Assembly (NCBI GenBank): GCA_964629335.1
Contig: CAZVRH010000046.1
Coordinates: forward strand, 1-10,022
DNA from: CACPJA01 sp964629335
GTDB taxonomy: Bacteria > Pseudomonadota > Gammaproteobacteria > Steroidobacterales > UBA11654
Reading direction: 5' to 3'
Length of the DNA: 10,022 nt
Shown here: positions 1 to 5,591 of the stretch, piece by piece
How the letters are laid out: every line of letters begins with the position of its first letter
How positions within the stretch are numbered: position 1 is the stretch's first letter
The notes under the pieces: model-generated
Told to the model about the DNA's origin: nothing
What the model saw: only the letters and a program-made list of their open reading frames with translations
The model's database searches: none
Translations under genes and position numbers: made by a program

Positions 1-55
1 GAGCAGCTGGCTTTTAACCAGTTGGTCGAAGGTTCGAATCCTTCACGGCCCACCA
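1..55 (+). tRNA. trnK: tRNA-Lys (anticodon TTT), 5' part cut off by the window edge
   Basis: The window opens inside a tRNA at about nucleotide 22. The visible parts are the 3' strand of the D stem (gagc, 1-4), the anticodon stem gctgg (6-10) pairing with ccagt (18-22), a seven-base loop cttttaa (11-17) that places TTT at the anticodon, the T arm gaagg-ttcgaat-ccttc (28-44), the 3' acceptor strand acggccc (45-51), discriminator A52 and an encoded CCA (53-55). TTT plus discriminator A identifies lysine. The layout matches gammaproteobacterial tRNA-Lys closely. The 5' acceptor strand and most of the D arm lie outside the window. Confidence 0.95.
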
Positions 56-60
56 CTTAA

Positions 61-162
61 ATGAAGAAGAATATAAAAAAATATTGGATTTTTTCATCTA
101 TAGTTTCGTTGTTCTTTTTTATAATCCTCGTTTTTATTTTCATTTTATCGTTGTCCAACTAA
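61..162 (+). CDS. possible 33-residue single-TM microprotein directly behind tRNA-Lys
   Basis: An open frame begins with ATG only five bases after the tRNA CCA end and stops with TAA at 160-162. The predicted peptide has a Lys-rich start (MKKNIKKYW) and then about 22 almost purely hydrophobic residues (roughly 10-31, rich in Phe, Ile, Leu, Val), ending SLSN. That is the pattern of a small single-span inner-membrane protein with a cytoplasmic positive N-terminus. There is no Shine-Dalgarno sequence, because the bases before the ATG are the tRNA itself. If translated, the mRNA would be leaderless after tRNA 3' processing. Against it, T-rich DNA produces Phe/Ile/Leu codons by chance, and a candidate promoter for the next gene lies inside the frame. 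I do not recognise a family. Confidence 0.25.
   Translation: MKKNIKKYWIFSSIVSLFFFIILVFIFILSLSN
120..125 (+). promoter_or_regulatory. candidate -10 box (TATAAT) for the O-methyltransferase gene
   Basis: An exact TATAAT lies 47 bases upstream of the ATG at 172. No convincing -35 hexamer is found 16-18 bases before it, and the surroundings are very T-rich, so a chance match is possible. If real, transcription would start near 132 and give a leader of about 40 bases. Confidence 0.3.
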
Positions 163-171
163 AGATGACCG

Positions 172-831
172 ATGAGTAACCGAACCATCCAAATTGACGA
201 TAAAATGTATGACTACCTGCTATCAGTGTCACTAGAAGAGCATGAGGTATTGAAGAACTTGAGGGAGATAACTTCATCAATGCCTGGCTCAATGATGCAA
301 ATTGCACCGGATCAGGGTCAATTTATGGCCATGTTAATTAAGGTTATCAAAGCTGAGAAATTATTAGAGATAGGTACGTACACCGGCTACAGTTCGCTTG
401 TCTGTGCTATGGCAATGAAAACAGGACAAATAATCACCCTCGATAACGATCCTGTTGCAACTGAAATTGCTAAAAGTTTTTGGAAAAAAGGTGGCGTAGA
501 GCATTTAATCAATCTGCGTCTTGGCGATGCCCTAGATTCATTGAATCAATTAATAGAAGAAAATCACTCGTCTAGTTTTGACTTTATTTTTATTGATGCA
601 GATAAAGGAAATTATAAAAATTACTATGAAATCAGTTTAGAGTTGCTATCTAATGACGGGATAATAATCTTTGATAATGTCTTATGGAGTGGAGCCGTTG
701 CCGATGAAAGCGATCAAAGCAACAATACCCTTGCATTAAGAGGGCTTAACAAAATGCTTTTCAATGATAAGAGGATTGATTTGACCATGATTCCTGTCGG
801 CGATGGTTTAACAATAGTAAGAAAGAAATAA
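172..831 (+). CDS. class I SAM-dependent O-methyltransferase (caffeoyl-CoA O-methyltransferase-like, family 3)
   Basis: At 219 residues it has the usual length of the bacterial Methyltransf_3 family, which moves a methyl group from S-adenosylmethionine to a hydroxyl, often a catechol, usually with a divalent metal. Motif I is LLEIGTYTGYSSL (64-76), the acidic residue ending strand 2 is in TLDNDP (89-94), and the metal/catalytic region reads FIDADKGNY (140-148) and IIFDNVLWSG (165-174), giving candidate metal ligands D142, D168 and N169. There is no signal peptide, so it should be cytoplasmic. A weak purine stretch (aaaga, 161-165) precedes the ATG, and the ATG at 165 runs into a stop after four codons, which supports 172. 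The next gene starts two bases after the stop, so the two are probably co-transcribed. The substrate is unknown. Confidence 0.92.
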   Translation: MSNRTIQIDDKMYDYLLSVSLEEHEVLKNLREITSSMPGSMMQIAPDQGQFMAMLIKVIKAEKLLEIGTYTGYSSLVCAMAMKTGQIITLDNDPVATEIAKSFWKKGGVEHLINLRLGDALDSLNQLIEENHSSSFDFIFIDADKGNYKNYYEISLELLSNDGIIIFDNVLWSGAVADESDQSNNTLALRGLNKMLFNDKRIDLTMIPVGDGLTIVRKK

Positions 832-833
832 AC

Positions 834-1205
834 ATGAAAGAATCTATAAATGTTTTTGGTGAGCCTCTAAAAGAATGCAGTGGTGCTCCCAAGACGGGGT
901 TTTTTAGGAATGGGTGTTGTGACACATCAGATGAGGATGTAGGCAGCCATACAGTTTGTGTAATCATGACTGAAGATTTTTTAAAGTATAGTGCTTCCGT
1001 AGGTAACGATCTATCAACATCAATGCCTGCTATGGGTTTTCCTGGACTTAATGCTGGTGACAAGTGGTGCTTATGTGCTCCTAGATGGCAGCAAGCATTT
1101 GAGTCTGGAGCTGCTCCAAAAGTGGTTTTATCTTCCACACACCAAGGCGCTCTAGATTATATAGACTTTGAAGATCTTAAGAATTTTGCTGTAGATATTA
1201 ATTAG
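834..1205 (+). CDS. DUF2237 family protein (conserved, function unknown)
   Basis: The 123 residues match the small, highly conserved DUF2237 (COG3651-type) family nearly end to end. The hallmark blocks are VFGEPLKEC (7-15), TGFFRNGCC (21-29), EDVGSHTVC (34-42), GNDLST (57-62), GFPGLNAGDKWCLCAPRW (68-85) and PKVVLSSTH (95-103). Six cysteines (15, 28, 29, 42, 79, 81) sit inside conserved blocks. That could suit metal or redox chemistry, but no biochemical role of the family is known to me. No signal peptide or membrane segment is seen. It begins two bases after the methyltransferase stop, with only a GA-rich stretch as a possible ribosome site, so it is likely translated as the second gene of that operon. 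Confidence 0.93.
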   Translation: MKESINVFGEPLKECSGAPKTGFFRNGCCDTSDEDVGSHTVCVIMTEDFLKYSASVGNDLSTSMPAMGFPGLNAGDKWCLCAPRWQQAFESGAAPKVVLSSTHQGALDYIDFEDLKNFAVDIN

Positions 1206-1219
1206 GATTATTTTTCCTA

Positions 1220-1247
1220 TTGAATCAAATAAGAATCAAATTATAAT
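1220..1247 (+). promoter_or_regulatory. sigma70-like promoter for the lipoprotein/membrane-protein pair
   Basis: TTGAAT (1220-1225, four of six consensus bases) is followed after 16 bases by an exact TATAAT (1242-1247). It lies in the 63-base gap after the DUF2237 gene. The predicted start site near 1254 falls just before the GGAAGA ribosome site, giving a very short leader of about 15 bases. It suggests that 1269-2828 is a transcription unit of its own. Confidence 0.5.
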
Positions 1248-1254
1248 TTTAATT

Positions 1255-1260
1255 GGAAGA
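1255..1260 (+). promoter_or_regulatory. ribosome binding site GGAAGA fixing the start at 1269
   Basis: GGAAGA lies 8 bases before the ATG at 1269 but 20 bases before the alternative in-frame ATG at 1281. Spacing favours the upstream start, which adds MHTH before the more typical MKIII signal-peptide beginning. Confidence 0.6.
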
Positions 1261-1268
1261 AATAATCA

Positions 1269-2228
1269 ATGCATACACATATGAAAATAATAATCTTAAT
1301 GTCTCTATCAGTAATAATTAGTAGTTGCTCTCTAATTGAAGAAAAAGATTTTGGCAGTCAGTCCCAAAGGCTTGAAAAACTTTCAGCTGAAAATAGAGTG
1401 ATTGCTGAAGATCTAATGCAGTTTATTAAAGAATCAGATCAAAAGTATTTTAAATGGAGTGGCTGTATCAATAATCCAAATGTCAATCAACAAAGTTTCG
1501 ATTGCTCTGATAATAGGAATGGCAATGTTTCTGATGAAACTTACATTTCAACAACAAAATACTCAGATTTTGATGTAAGAGTGGCGAGAGGCCCTGTTGT
1601 TGAAAAAATAGGTCGAATGATTTCAGAAGGAAAAATGACGGCACCAGGAAGAGGAGAAAAAAGAAAGTTACTATGGGGACGGTTTTATTCCATAGATGTT
1701 CATCCAAAAACTCCTCTGGTTGGAATGCTACACGCAACTTTAGTGCTGCAAATATTTGAAGATGGATCTGTGGGAACTGGTGGTTGGCTTGATGTGATGC
1801 CAGGCACTAGGGTTGAGAGTGATATTGATTATTTGAGAAAGGTAACCGATGATTATTTTGAAGAAAATAAAAAGGATCCAAGCTTATACAGAAGATTGGT
1901 TTGCAAAGGTACAGAGGAGACTATTGCAGAATTTAGGAGAAAACCTACATGTGCTGGTGTTAGTTTTTATGGGCCTCCAGTTTTCAGGGAAAGTGGGGAC
2001 TTAAGTTACCGATTTATCAAAGGAATGTATTCTGAGTTTGTTGATGCCTATTTTGAGATTATTGAACAAAGAATGGACGATCCTTATAGTGAGGAGGATT
2101 TAATTGCTCAAGAGGAGATGAGAAAAAGCTGGTTAATAGATCAATTATTTTCCGACCCCTTTGCGAGTAAGATCGTACCTTTTGACGTATGGGCGACTGC
2201 TAATGTTGCTCCCACTGTCAAATTTTAG
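1269..2228 (+). CDS. exported lipoprotein with a divergent coproporphyrinogen III oxidase (HemF)-like domain
   Basis: Residues 5-20 form a lipoprotein signal peptide (MKIIILMSLSVIISSC) with lipobox ISSC and C20 as the lipidation site. Serine at +2 predicts sorting to the outer membrane. From about residue 100 the chain parallels aerobic HemF block by block, compared from memory with the E. coli and human enzymes. SIDVHPKTP (141-149) matches VVHPHNP, MLHATLVLQIF (153-163) matches the SHANVRFF strand, GTGGWLDVMP (169-178) matches GGGFDLTP, LYRRLVC (206-212) and CAGVSFYG (228-235) match the YKKWC...GGLFFDD region, and FVDAYFEIIEQR (257-268) matches YTDAYLPIVERR. H145, H155 and D175 are kept. The histidine of HVHG and the C-terminal EFN...DRGT block are not evident. 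C66/C79 and C212/C228 could form disulfides outside the cytoplasm. Enzyme activity is unproven, and the fold could have been reused for binding. Confidence 0.72.
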   Translation: MHTHMKIIILMSLSVIISSCSLIEEKDFGSQSQRLEKLSAENRVIAEDLMQFIKESDQKYFKWSGCINNPNVNQQSFDCSDNRNGNVSDETYISTTKYSDFDVRVARGPVVEKIGRMISEGKMTAPGRGEKRKLLWGRFYSIDVHPKTPLVGMLHATLVLQIFEDGSVGTGGWLDVMPGTRVESDIDYLRKVTDDYFEENKKDPSLYRRLVCKGTEETIAEFRRKPTCAGVSFYGPPVFRESGDLSYRFIKGMYSEFVDAYFEIIEQRMDDPYSEEDLIAQEEMRKSWLIDQLFSDPFASKIVPFDVWATANVAPTVKF

Positions 2229-2230
2229 GA
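2227..2230 (+). promoter_or_regulatory. ribosome binding site AGGA supporting a GTG start at 2238
   Basis: AGGA overlaps the TAG stop of the lipoprotein gene (2226-2228) and sits seven bases before GTG. This fits translational coupling of the two genes. Confidence 0.6.
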
Positions 2231-2237
2231 CAGTAGA

Positions 2238-2828
2238 GTGAATTCAGAAACAACACATCTCGATGATCCTAACCGTTTTTTTTGGTACTTCATCTATTTA
2301 GCAATCACATTTTTTAGTGCGCTGCCTTTGTTTGGTTTAAGGCTTAATGATTTTGGTATTAACTACTTATTATTATTGTTTATTCATGAGTTTGCTGGAT
2401 TCCTTTTTTTTGGGCATACCTTTTTTTCGAATATATGGGCTATGCAAATTCGCTTCAATCAACCTAAAGAAGTGGGTATTTGGGCGAGGTCTTTTTTAAG
2501 AAAAGGTGCCTTATCTATCACGATGACTACATCAATTATCATTCCAGTATCTGGATTAATGCTCATTGAATCTTGGGGAGGTTTGCATAATGCCCCTTGG
2601 GCTTGGAACGGCTATTTTGCCTTCTGGTTAATGGCAGCAATAAGTATCACTCCCGATGTTATACGTTACGGGAGGAATCGAAACTCTGATGATCCTAAAC
2701 ATGGAATGGTTAGTGGAGCGATTCGTGGTAATATTGGGACGGTTCTAACCCTCTATATTATTTGCTGTATGGTCATTAAGATTGCTTGGGTAACTCCATT
2801 TGCAAAATGGGCGATGTTTATAGATTGA
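2238..2828 (+). CDS. five-TM integral membrane protein of the DUF2269/CopD/HemJ-like type
   Basis: GTG start, 196 residues. Hydrophobic segments lie at about 14-34, 41-67, 91-110, 124-142 and 164-186, so five membrane spans are predicted. The second span carries IHEFAGFLFFGHTFF (49-63), with H50 and H60. This is followed by a polar loop, then IIPVSGLMLIESW (101-113). That order (His in a span, small-aromatic-Gly motif, loop, a second span ending in a Gly-Leu motif) resembles DUF2269 and CopD proteins and, more distantly, the HemJ protoporphyrinogen oxidase family. I favour DUF2269-like. The histidines could bind heme or a metal, but this is a guess. The gene begins nine bases after the lipoprotein stop, so the pair is almost certainly one operon and probably works together at the envelope. 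Confidence 0.7.
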   Translation: MNSETTHLDDPNRFFWYFIYLAITFFSALPLFGLRLNDFGINYLLLLFIHEFAGFLFFGHTFFSNIWAMQIRFNQPKEVGIWARSFLRKGALSITMTTSIIIPVSGLMLIESWGGLHNAPWAWNGYFAFWLMAAISITPDVIRYGRNRNSDDPKHGMVSGAIRGNIGTVLTLYIICCMVIKIAWVTPFAKWAMFID

Positions 2829-2832
2829 TACT

Positions 2833-3828
2833 TTATCTATTCTCTTTTTGGTACTTAAATCTATTATCAACCCTACTTTCTTTAAGCATGGCTTCAGAAT
2901 TAGCAGAAGCTTGAGCTAAACCGTCTTTTATATTTTTCTGTTGACTCACTGGCTCATACAGCGGACCTATAGCTGCATCTACAAATTGTTCCAGTGGGCC
3001 GACCTCATAATGGCCTTCTATCGCACAAAAACGTGTAATGGAATATCGTTCCCATGATGTTGGTGGTACTCGGTGAGGAGTTGCTTTGATGATTCCATTA
3101 GTCATTACCTCAAGCATATCTCCTAACATTACAATGATTTCATAACGATCTGACTCCACTAAATGCCATTTTCCTGATCGATGTTTGAGTTGTGAACCTT
3201 TTTCAGATTGTGTTAGCAGTGTGAAAACTTCATAATCAGTATGCGCACTAATACCAAACAAGTTTTCTTCTGGCGTGCCCTCTATCGGTGGGTAATATAT
3301 TAACCTCATCGTGGACGGTGATCTTTCTGTCATTTTCGAAGCTATAAAGTTTTTTTTGAGGTTTAATGTTTTTTCTATCTTATTTGCTAATTGTTTCTCA
3401 ACTTTAGAAAACTCTAGAAAATACTCATAGACCGCGTCCTTAAAATCCGGCATTTTTGGTGGCCACAAATTTGGACCATAATTTTCAAACTCTTCATCAA
3501 TTTCTTCGATTTCATAACACATATCAAAAGCAGAGCATGTTGCTTTTGTGTTTGGTGAGTAGGCGGGCTCTTCTCCGCATGGCGACCAACCTCTGCCACC
3601 ATGCGCATAACGATAATGCGTAGCCTCCTTTCTTGGATCGGAGTCTTCCATTTCATGAAATATTTTAGATTGCTTATAGGCCTCATCAATGATTTTTTCT
3701 GAAATACCATGATCTACAAGCAGAAAGTAGCAATCCTCAAGCAGAGCATCTTTGAGTCTTTTTGATTCATCTGACTGGTTCCTAGGGTTAGATGAATCTT
3801 GTAGTTTTTTTAAGCTAATTTTTTTCAC
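2833..3828 (-). CDS. isopenicillin N synthase-like 2-oxoglutarate/Fe(II) oxygenase
   Basis: 331 residues, the usual length of the IPNS/DIOX family, soluble and cytoplasmic. The N-terminal DIOX_N part includes CYFLLVDHGISEKIIDEAY (33-51). The jelly-roll core carries the iron facial triad in ISAHTDYEVFTLL (193-205: H196, D198) and TPHRV (250-254: H252). RYS (261-263) is the usual arginine-x-serine clamp for the 2-oxoglutarate carboxylate. MRLIYYPP (174-181) is the conserved strand before the core. The start is a GTG; an in-frame TGA only 12 bases upstream rules out a longer form, and no strong ribosome site is seen. Substrate is unknown; relatives hydroxylate, desaturate or cyclise small molecules. 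It converges on the membrane-protein gene with four bases between the stops and diverges from the BolA gene. Confidence 0.9.
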   Translation of the reverse strand: MKKISLKKLQDSSNPRNQSDESKRLKDALLEDCYFLLVDHGISEKIIDEAYKQSKIFHEMEDSDPRKEATHYRYAHGGRGWSPCGEEPAYSPNTKATCSAFDMCYEIEEIDEEFENYGPNLWPPKMPDFKDAVYEYFLEFSKVEKQLANKIEKTLNLKKNFIASKMTERSPSTMRLIYYPPIEGTPEENLFGISAHTDYEVFTLLTQSEKGSQLKHRSGKWHLVESDRYEIIVMLGDMLEVMTNGIIKATPHRVPPTSWERYSITRFCAIEGHYEVGPLEQFVDAAIGPLYEPVSQQKNIKDGLAQASANSEAMLKESRVDNRFKYQKENR

Positions 3829-3879
3829 TTGAAAAGAGTCTCATTAAATCAACTAGACTAATTCTATCTGATCTTTAAT
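3829..3879. promoter_or_regulatory. 51-base divergent promoter region between the oxygenase and bolA genes
   Basis: This gap must start transcription in both directions or share upstream coding sequence. On the minus strand TAGAAT (bases 3861-3866) is a five-of-six -10 match about 33 bases before the GTG, with only a poor -35. On the plus strand TTGAAA (3829-3834) and TAGACT (3854-3859) are a weak pair with a 19-base spacer. The two -10 candidates lie side by side, and short inverted arms TAGA/TCTA (3854-3857, 3863-3866) lie in the same spot. No site is strong enough to be sure of. Confidence 0.3.
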
Positions 3880-4188
3880 ATGATTGAAGTTGAATATACA
3901 AAAAAAGCAATGAATAGTCGGATAGAAATTATTGAGCATACTCTTCGTCTGAACCTGGATATCCATCAACTCTTAATTGAAGATGAAGGGCATTTACATG
4001 CAGGACATCAACCTGCAAAAGAAGGAAAAATGCATTTAAAGATATTGATAGTGAGTGATGATTTTCTGGATTCATCACCGCTGCAGCGACATCAATTAAT
4101 CTATTCATTATTAGCTGAATTTCTAAAGGATGAATTACACGCACTATCTTTAGAATTGAAAACGATCAAGGAATCCAGGTTTGACTAG
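3880..4188 (+). CDS. bolA: BolA family protein
   Basis: 102 residues with the BolA fold and conserved blocks: IEDEGHLHAGHQ (33-44), the loop carrying candidate Fe-S ligand histidines; MHLKILIVSDDF (51-62); the signature RH (70-71) in SPLQRHQLIYSLL; and the C-terminal HALSLELKT (87-95), whose His is the invariant cluster ligand position. BolA proteins pair with monothiol glutaredoxins to bind [2Fe-2S] clusters and affect iron-sulfur handling, envelope and stress responses. Here the ShrHaGH-type loop is GHLHAGH, with Gly in place of Ser. Two starts are possible: ATG 3880 or ATG 3910 (MNSRIEIIEHTL), the latter aligning better with the family N-terminus. Neither has a clear ribosome site. No glutaredoxin or other cell-shape gene is adjacent. 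Its stop overlaps that of the next, convergent gene. Confidence 0.92.
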   Translation: MIEVEYTKKAMNSRIEIIEHTLRLNLDIHQLLIEDEGHLHAGHQPAKEGKMHLKILIVSDDFLDSSPLQRHQLIYSLLAEFLKDELHALSLELKTIKESRFD

Positions 4189-5546
4189 TTTTTGACTGCA
4201 ATTATTCCTGCATGATCTTTACCGTAATCGGAGCTGGCTCTTGCAGGTCCAAAAAATTTTGATGTAATAATTTCAAATCCTGCAGATTCACATTCCCTAG
4301 ATAGAGTATCTGGGTCTAAACAATTCATATGGGGGGTCATACCTTTTGGTAACTTAGGGACAGGCAAGCAATCAAGAACATTTTCAATAAACCCAGGAAA
4401 AGGGTCACCAGCTTTTAATTTCTTTTCGTATTCCGGAAGGTAGTTTTTCCAAGGCCCTGAAAAACAAGTGTCAGTAATTAAATAAACTCGACCTCCAGGT
4501 TGAAGCCAGGTGTACATATTTTCTAGGGTTTCAACTAATTCATCAGGTTTAAGGAAGTGTAGGCATCTTGAGCAATGGATAGAGATGAATGAGTTGTTTT
4601 CAAAATCAATGTTTGGAAGTTTCCCTAATTTAGTTTTGAGTTTAGGTTTAAGTTCTTCTGGCGTTTCTTTTAGCAAGATATCAAGATGACCTTGGTCCAT
4701 ATCTGAGGCCAAGATTTCAGCTCCTTTTTTCAGTGCAGCAATGCTGGCTATTCCATAAGCACAACCAACATCGAGTGAAACACCCTTCATTTTTGCAGAG
4801 TCCTTAACAAAAGACTGTGAAACGTCATTGAGATCTTCCTCCATAAAGCCTCTTCCATTCAAACAGGGAATCAGTCCAGGGATGTAGGCTTTGGGTATCA
4901 CTTTCTTCCCAATCATTTTATGGTAAAGGTTAATTAATACCGGTTTTATGAAACTCAATCTTCTTTTTACACTAACCCTATATTCCTTATTTTCATCGTC
5001 CATTATCCTTCTTCGGAAGGGTTCAAATTTAGGATGGATGTTTCTTTCATAGAGCTGCATTAGAAAACGCTTCGTGATTGAGTGGATAACGGGTATTTTT
5101 GTCCATGTTGCATACAGTTCTTGCATATAAATTACGGGTGTCTTATGGCTTTCTGCATACGCTATAAATTTCCATCCGTCTTGTTTTTTTCTAAATAAAG
5201 CACTAATTCTTGCATCGCCACCCCAAGCTTTCATGGGGCCTCTTATCTTCATATCGTGCCTTATCCAACCTACTGCAAAAAGGTAATCATCTGATAGTGG
5301 TTTGATTTTAATGTTGTAAAATCTCATTCGAATGGCTTCAATCATTCTTTGACCCGGTATTGGTTCCCAATATTTTTTTAGCTCATCCCAACCAATTTTC
5401 CAATCGGCTTGTTCTTCAGCTAAATAAAACGGGTCAGGGTCGTCTTCATCCCAAAGACTTTTCAGGTCTCCATATTGTTGTGAATCCCAAATTCGTTCGG
5501 CTTCTCTAAATATCTGCTCTATCTCGGTTTGTAGTTCTTGCTTCAT
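4185..5546 (-). CDS. fusion of an NTF2/SnoaL-like domain and a SAM-dependent methyltransferase
   Basis: 453 residues, about twice a plain methyltransferase. Residues 1-145 look like an NTF2-like fold of the SnoaL/DUF4440 kind: a helical start EQIFREAERIWDSQQYGDL (10-28), then strands MRFYNIKIKPL (74-84), YLFAVGWIRHDM (88-99) and ISALFRKKQDGWKFIAY (114-130), where the dGWk turn is typical. A basic stretch (155-220) links to a class I methyltransferase: motif I SLDVGCAYGIAS (257-268), acidic residue D282 in ILASDMDQ (278-285), motif IV-like ISIHCSRCLHFL (321-332), post-motif LQPGGRVYLITD (348-359) and ESAGFEII (420-427). No signal peptide. GGAAAG directly abuts the ATG, a tight but usable ribosome site. 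The substrate is unknown; the NTF2-like pocket may help select it. Neither half looks broken. Confidence 0.82.
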   Translation of the reverse strand: MKQELQTEIEQIFREAERIWDSQQYGDLKSLWDEDDPDPFYLAEEQADWKIGWDELKKYWEPIPGQRMIEAIRMRFYNIKIKPLSDDYLFAVGWIRHDMKIRGPMKAWGGDARISALFRKKQDGWKFIAYAESHKTPVIYMQELYATWTKIPVIHSITKRFLMQLYERNIHPKFEPFRRRIMDDENKEYRVSVKRRLSFIKPVLINLYHKMIGKKVIPKAYIPGLIPCLNGRGFMEEDLNDVSQSFVKDSAKMKGVSLDVGCAYGIASIAALKKGAEILASDMDQGHLDILLKETPEELKPKLKTKLGKLPNIDFENNSFISIHCSRCLHFLKPDELVETLENMYTWLQPGGRVYLITDTCFSGPWKNYLPEYEKKLKAGDPFPGFIENVLDCLPVPKLPKGMTPHMNCLDPDTLSRECESAGFEIITSKFFGPARASSDYGKDHAGIIAVKN

Positions 5547-5561
5547 CTTTCCAACTAGTTC

Positions 5562-5591
5562 ATTGTTATTGTAAGGAATGTTTTATGTCAA
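5562..5591 (-). promoter_or_regulatory. candidate promoter for the NTF2-methyltransferase gene, overlapping the VOC gene start
   Basis: Read on the minus strand, an exact TTGACA (bases 5586-5591) is followed after 17-18 bases by TAACAAT (bases 5562-5568), a weak -10. Transcription would begin near 5555, about nine bases before the ATG. The -35 box covers the start codon of the divergent VOC gene and the spacer covers its ribosome site, so expression of the two genes could interfere. Confidence 0.4.
5573..5577 (+). promoter_or_regulatory. ribosome binding site AAGGA for the VOC gene
   Basis: AAGGA ends seven bases before the ATG at 5585. The ATG at 5578 is out of frame with this gene and too close to the site to be used. 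Confidence 0.65.

Noticed and set aside
1..55. tRNA-Lys as an integration site for a mobile element
   Set aside because: The tRNA 3' end is not repeated anywhere I can see in the window, and no integrase, transposase or phage gene follows. The downstream genes look like ordinary chromosomal genes.
761..1138. Open reverse-strand frame of 125 codons over the methyltransferase/DUF2237 junction
   Set aside because: It lies antisense to two strongly conserved proteins, its product has no recognisable motif, and no ribosome site is convincing. It is a by-product of the codon use on the other strand.
1203..1219. Short hairpin tagga-N7-tccta after the DUF2237 gene as a terminator
   Set aside because: The stem is only five base pairs, A/T-rich at its base, and has no following U-run. 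It is too weak to call.
2238..2828. Cytochrome b561-type diheme protein
   Set aside because: The pattern of paired histidines across four helices is not present. Only H50 and H60 fall in or near a span, so DUF2269/CopD-like is a better description.
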